Below, one piece after another: positions 6,683-7,397 of a stretch of DNA of 7,397 nt (positions are counted from its first letter, which is position 1; every line of letters begins with the position of its first letter). Source of the stretch: an uncultured bacterium (lineage in GTDB: Bacteria; Patescibacteriota; Dojkabacteria; B142; OLB20); NCBI GenBank assembly GCA_937889205.1, contig CALARN010000132.1:1-7397 (forward strand), read 5' to 3'. Below the pieces are notes generated by a model. That model saw only the letters and a program-made list of their open reading frames with translations. It did not search any database and was not told the origin of the DNA. A program made the translations under genes and the position numbers.

Positions 6683-7349
6683 ATGGATGCCAATGAAGTA
6701 CTAACATATCTAAGGACAGAATTTCGCAATATTTTTCAAGATAGATTAGTTGGCGTATATCTATTCGGCTCTCTTACATATGGTGCCTTTACCCCTTCTA
6801 GAAGCGATATTGATCTTGTGGTAGTTATTACATCAAAGGTAGATAATACAGAGATGAAATTAATAGAAGATCTTTACAATAGTATCGAGGTAAATTTTCC
6901 CTTTTGGTCAAAACGAATCGAATGCTCTTTTGTAACAATTGAAATGCTGGCAAGCACACTGCCCCCAATAGAACCCCGCCCCTACTTTGGGGAGCGCTTT
7001 TATAAAGCAGCACCATACGGTAATGAATGGATTATCAATAACTATCTAATCCAAGAATATGGACAGACTATTTCAGGTAAAGAAATTGCAGATGTTTTTA
7101 AAAGAATTAACTTTGACGATGTCAAGACCGCAATAATCAAAGACTTTCACCAAGAATGGCTACCCAAACTTAACGATATGGCTTATCTAAATAATCCACA
7201 TTACTGCTCTTACCTGGTTCTAAATCTTTGCAGAATTCTATACTCTCTGAACACCAATGGTATGGGTTCAAAAAAGACTGCTGCAAATTGGGTTATGCAA
7301 CAATATCCTCAATTTGAAATACTAATTAATCATGCTTTAGAGTGGAGCT
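6683..7349 (+). CDS. AadA/ANT-type nucleotidyltransferase, C-terminus missing
   Basis: An N-terminal polymerase-beta-type nucleotidyltransferase domain carries GSLTYGAFTPSRSDIDLVVV (29-48), with G29-S30 and the metal ligands D42 and D44. E80 in KRIECSF aligns with the catalytic-base position of AadA. The second domain is of the AadA C-terminal type: YGNEWIINNYLIQEYGQTISG (112-132), LVLNLCRILYSL (178-189) and KKTAANWVMQQYPQF. Characterised relatives adenylylate streptomycin or spectinomycin; many chromosomal homologues are uncharacterised, so resistance is not proven. The start lies 5 bases after the CYTH stop with no Shine-Dalgarno motif. The visible chain is 222 residues against about 260 for full-length AadA. 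The in-frame TAG at 7349-7351 uses one genomic T plus the AG of sequencing adapter, so it is not a real stop, and roughly 40 residues are lost beyond the contig end. A gene symbol is withheld because identity to aadA is only at family level. Confidence 0.85.
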
Positions 7350-7397
7350 AGATCGGAAGAGCGTCGTGTAGGGAAAGAGTGTAGATCTCGGTGGTCG
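7350..7397 (+). other. Illumina sequencing adapter (not genomic DNA)
   Basis: From 7350 to the end the sequence reads AGATCGGAAGAGCGTCGTG, then continues through GGGAAAGAGTG and GATCTCGGTGGTCG. To my knowledge this is the reverse complement of the Illumina universal (P5-side) adapter, its first 48 bases without interruption. The composition also departs sharply from the AT-rich genome. It marks the insert end of a short library fragment that was assembled without trimming. The leading A is normally the A-tailing base, so genomic sequence ends at 7349. Confidence 0.97.

Noticed and set aside
6828..7016. Minus-strand open frame inside the nucleotidyltransferase
   Set aside because: Contained within a gene with clear catalytic motifs; shadow only.

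Overview
This window is the end of an AT-rich bacterial contig, roughly one third G+C by eye. It is densely packed with protein-coding genes. TGG encodes Trp and TGA serves as a stop (6127-6129), so the genetic code looks standard. I see no rRNA, tRNA, CRISPR array, insertion sequence or phage gene. The taxon cannot be fixed from this sequence. Short intergenic gaps, AT richness, mostly absent Shine-Dalgarno motifs and poorly recognisable proteins fit a candidate-phylum or host-associated bacterium, but that is only an inference. The last 48 bases (7350-7397) are not genomic: they match my recollection of the Illumina P5/universal adapter in reverse complement.

Layout. On the minus strand, a small two-helix membrane protein (405-674) is followed 2 bases later by an unrecognised gene that runs off the left edge (1-402). 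A 72-bp divergent spacer (675-746) separates them from a plus-strand block. That block holds a 713-residue orphan protein with a C-terminal membrane anchor (747-2888), a polytopic GT-C glycosyltransferase (2900-4642) and a Dpm1-like GT2 polyprenyl-phosphate sugar synthase (4649-5338). The gaps inside it are 11 and 6 bases, which suggests one transcript. The likely logic is that the GT2 enzyme loads a sugar onto a lipid carrier in the cytoplasm and the GT-C enzyme moves it onto an acceptor outside the membrane. The role of the orphan is unknown.

After a 104-bp spacer (5339-5442) comes a second tight plus-strand block. It holds a divergent protein that I read as a VTC-type triphosphate tunnel (polyphosphate polymerase-like) domain (5443-6129), a CYTH-domain triphosphatase/cyclase-like protein overlapping it by ATGA (6126-6677), and an AadA-type nucleotidyltransferase (6683 to contig end). 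The last gene is cut by the contig end, and its apparent TAG stop is made from one genomic T plus the first two adapter bases, so its true C-terminus is missing.

The most interesting points are the side-by-side pair of triphosphate-tunnel-fold genes next to a nucleotidyltransferase, the tail-anchored orphan linked to a lipid-linked glycosylation pair, and a strong imperfect hairpin early in the orphan's coding region.
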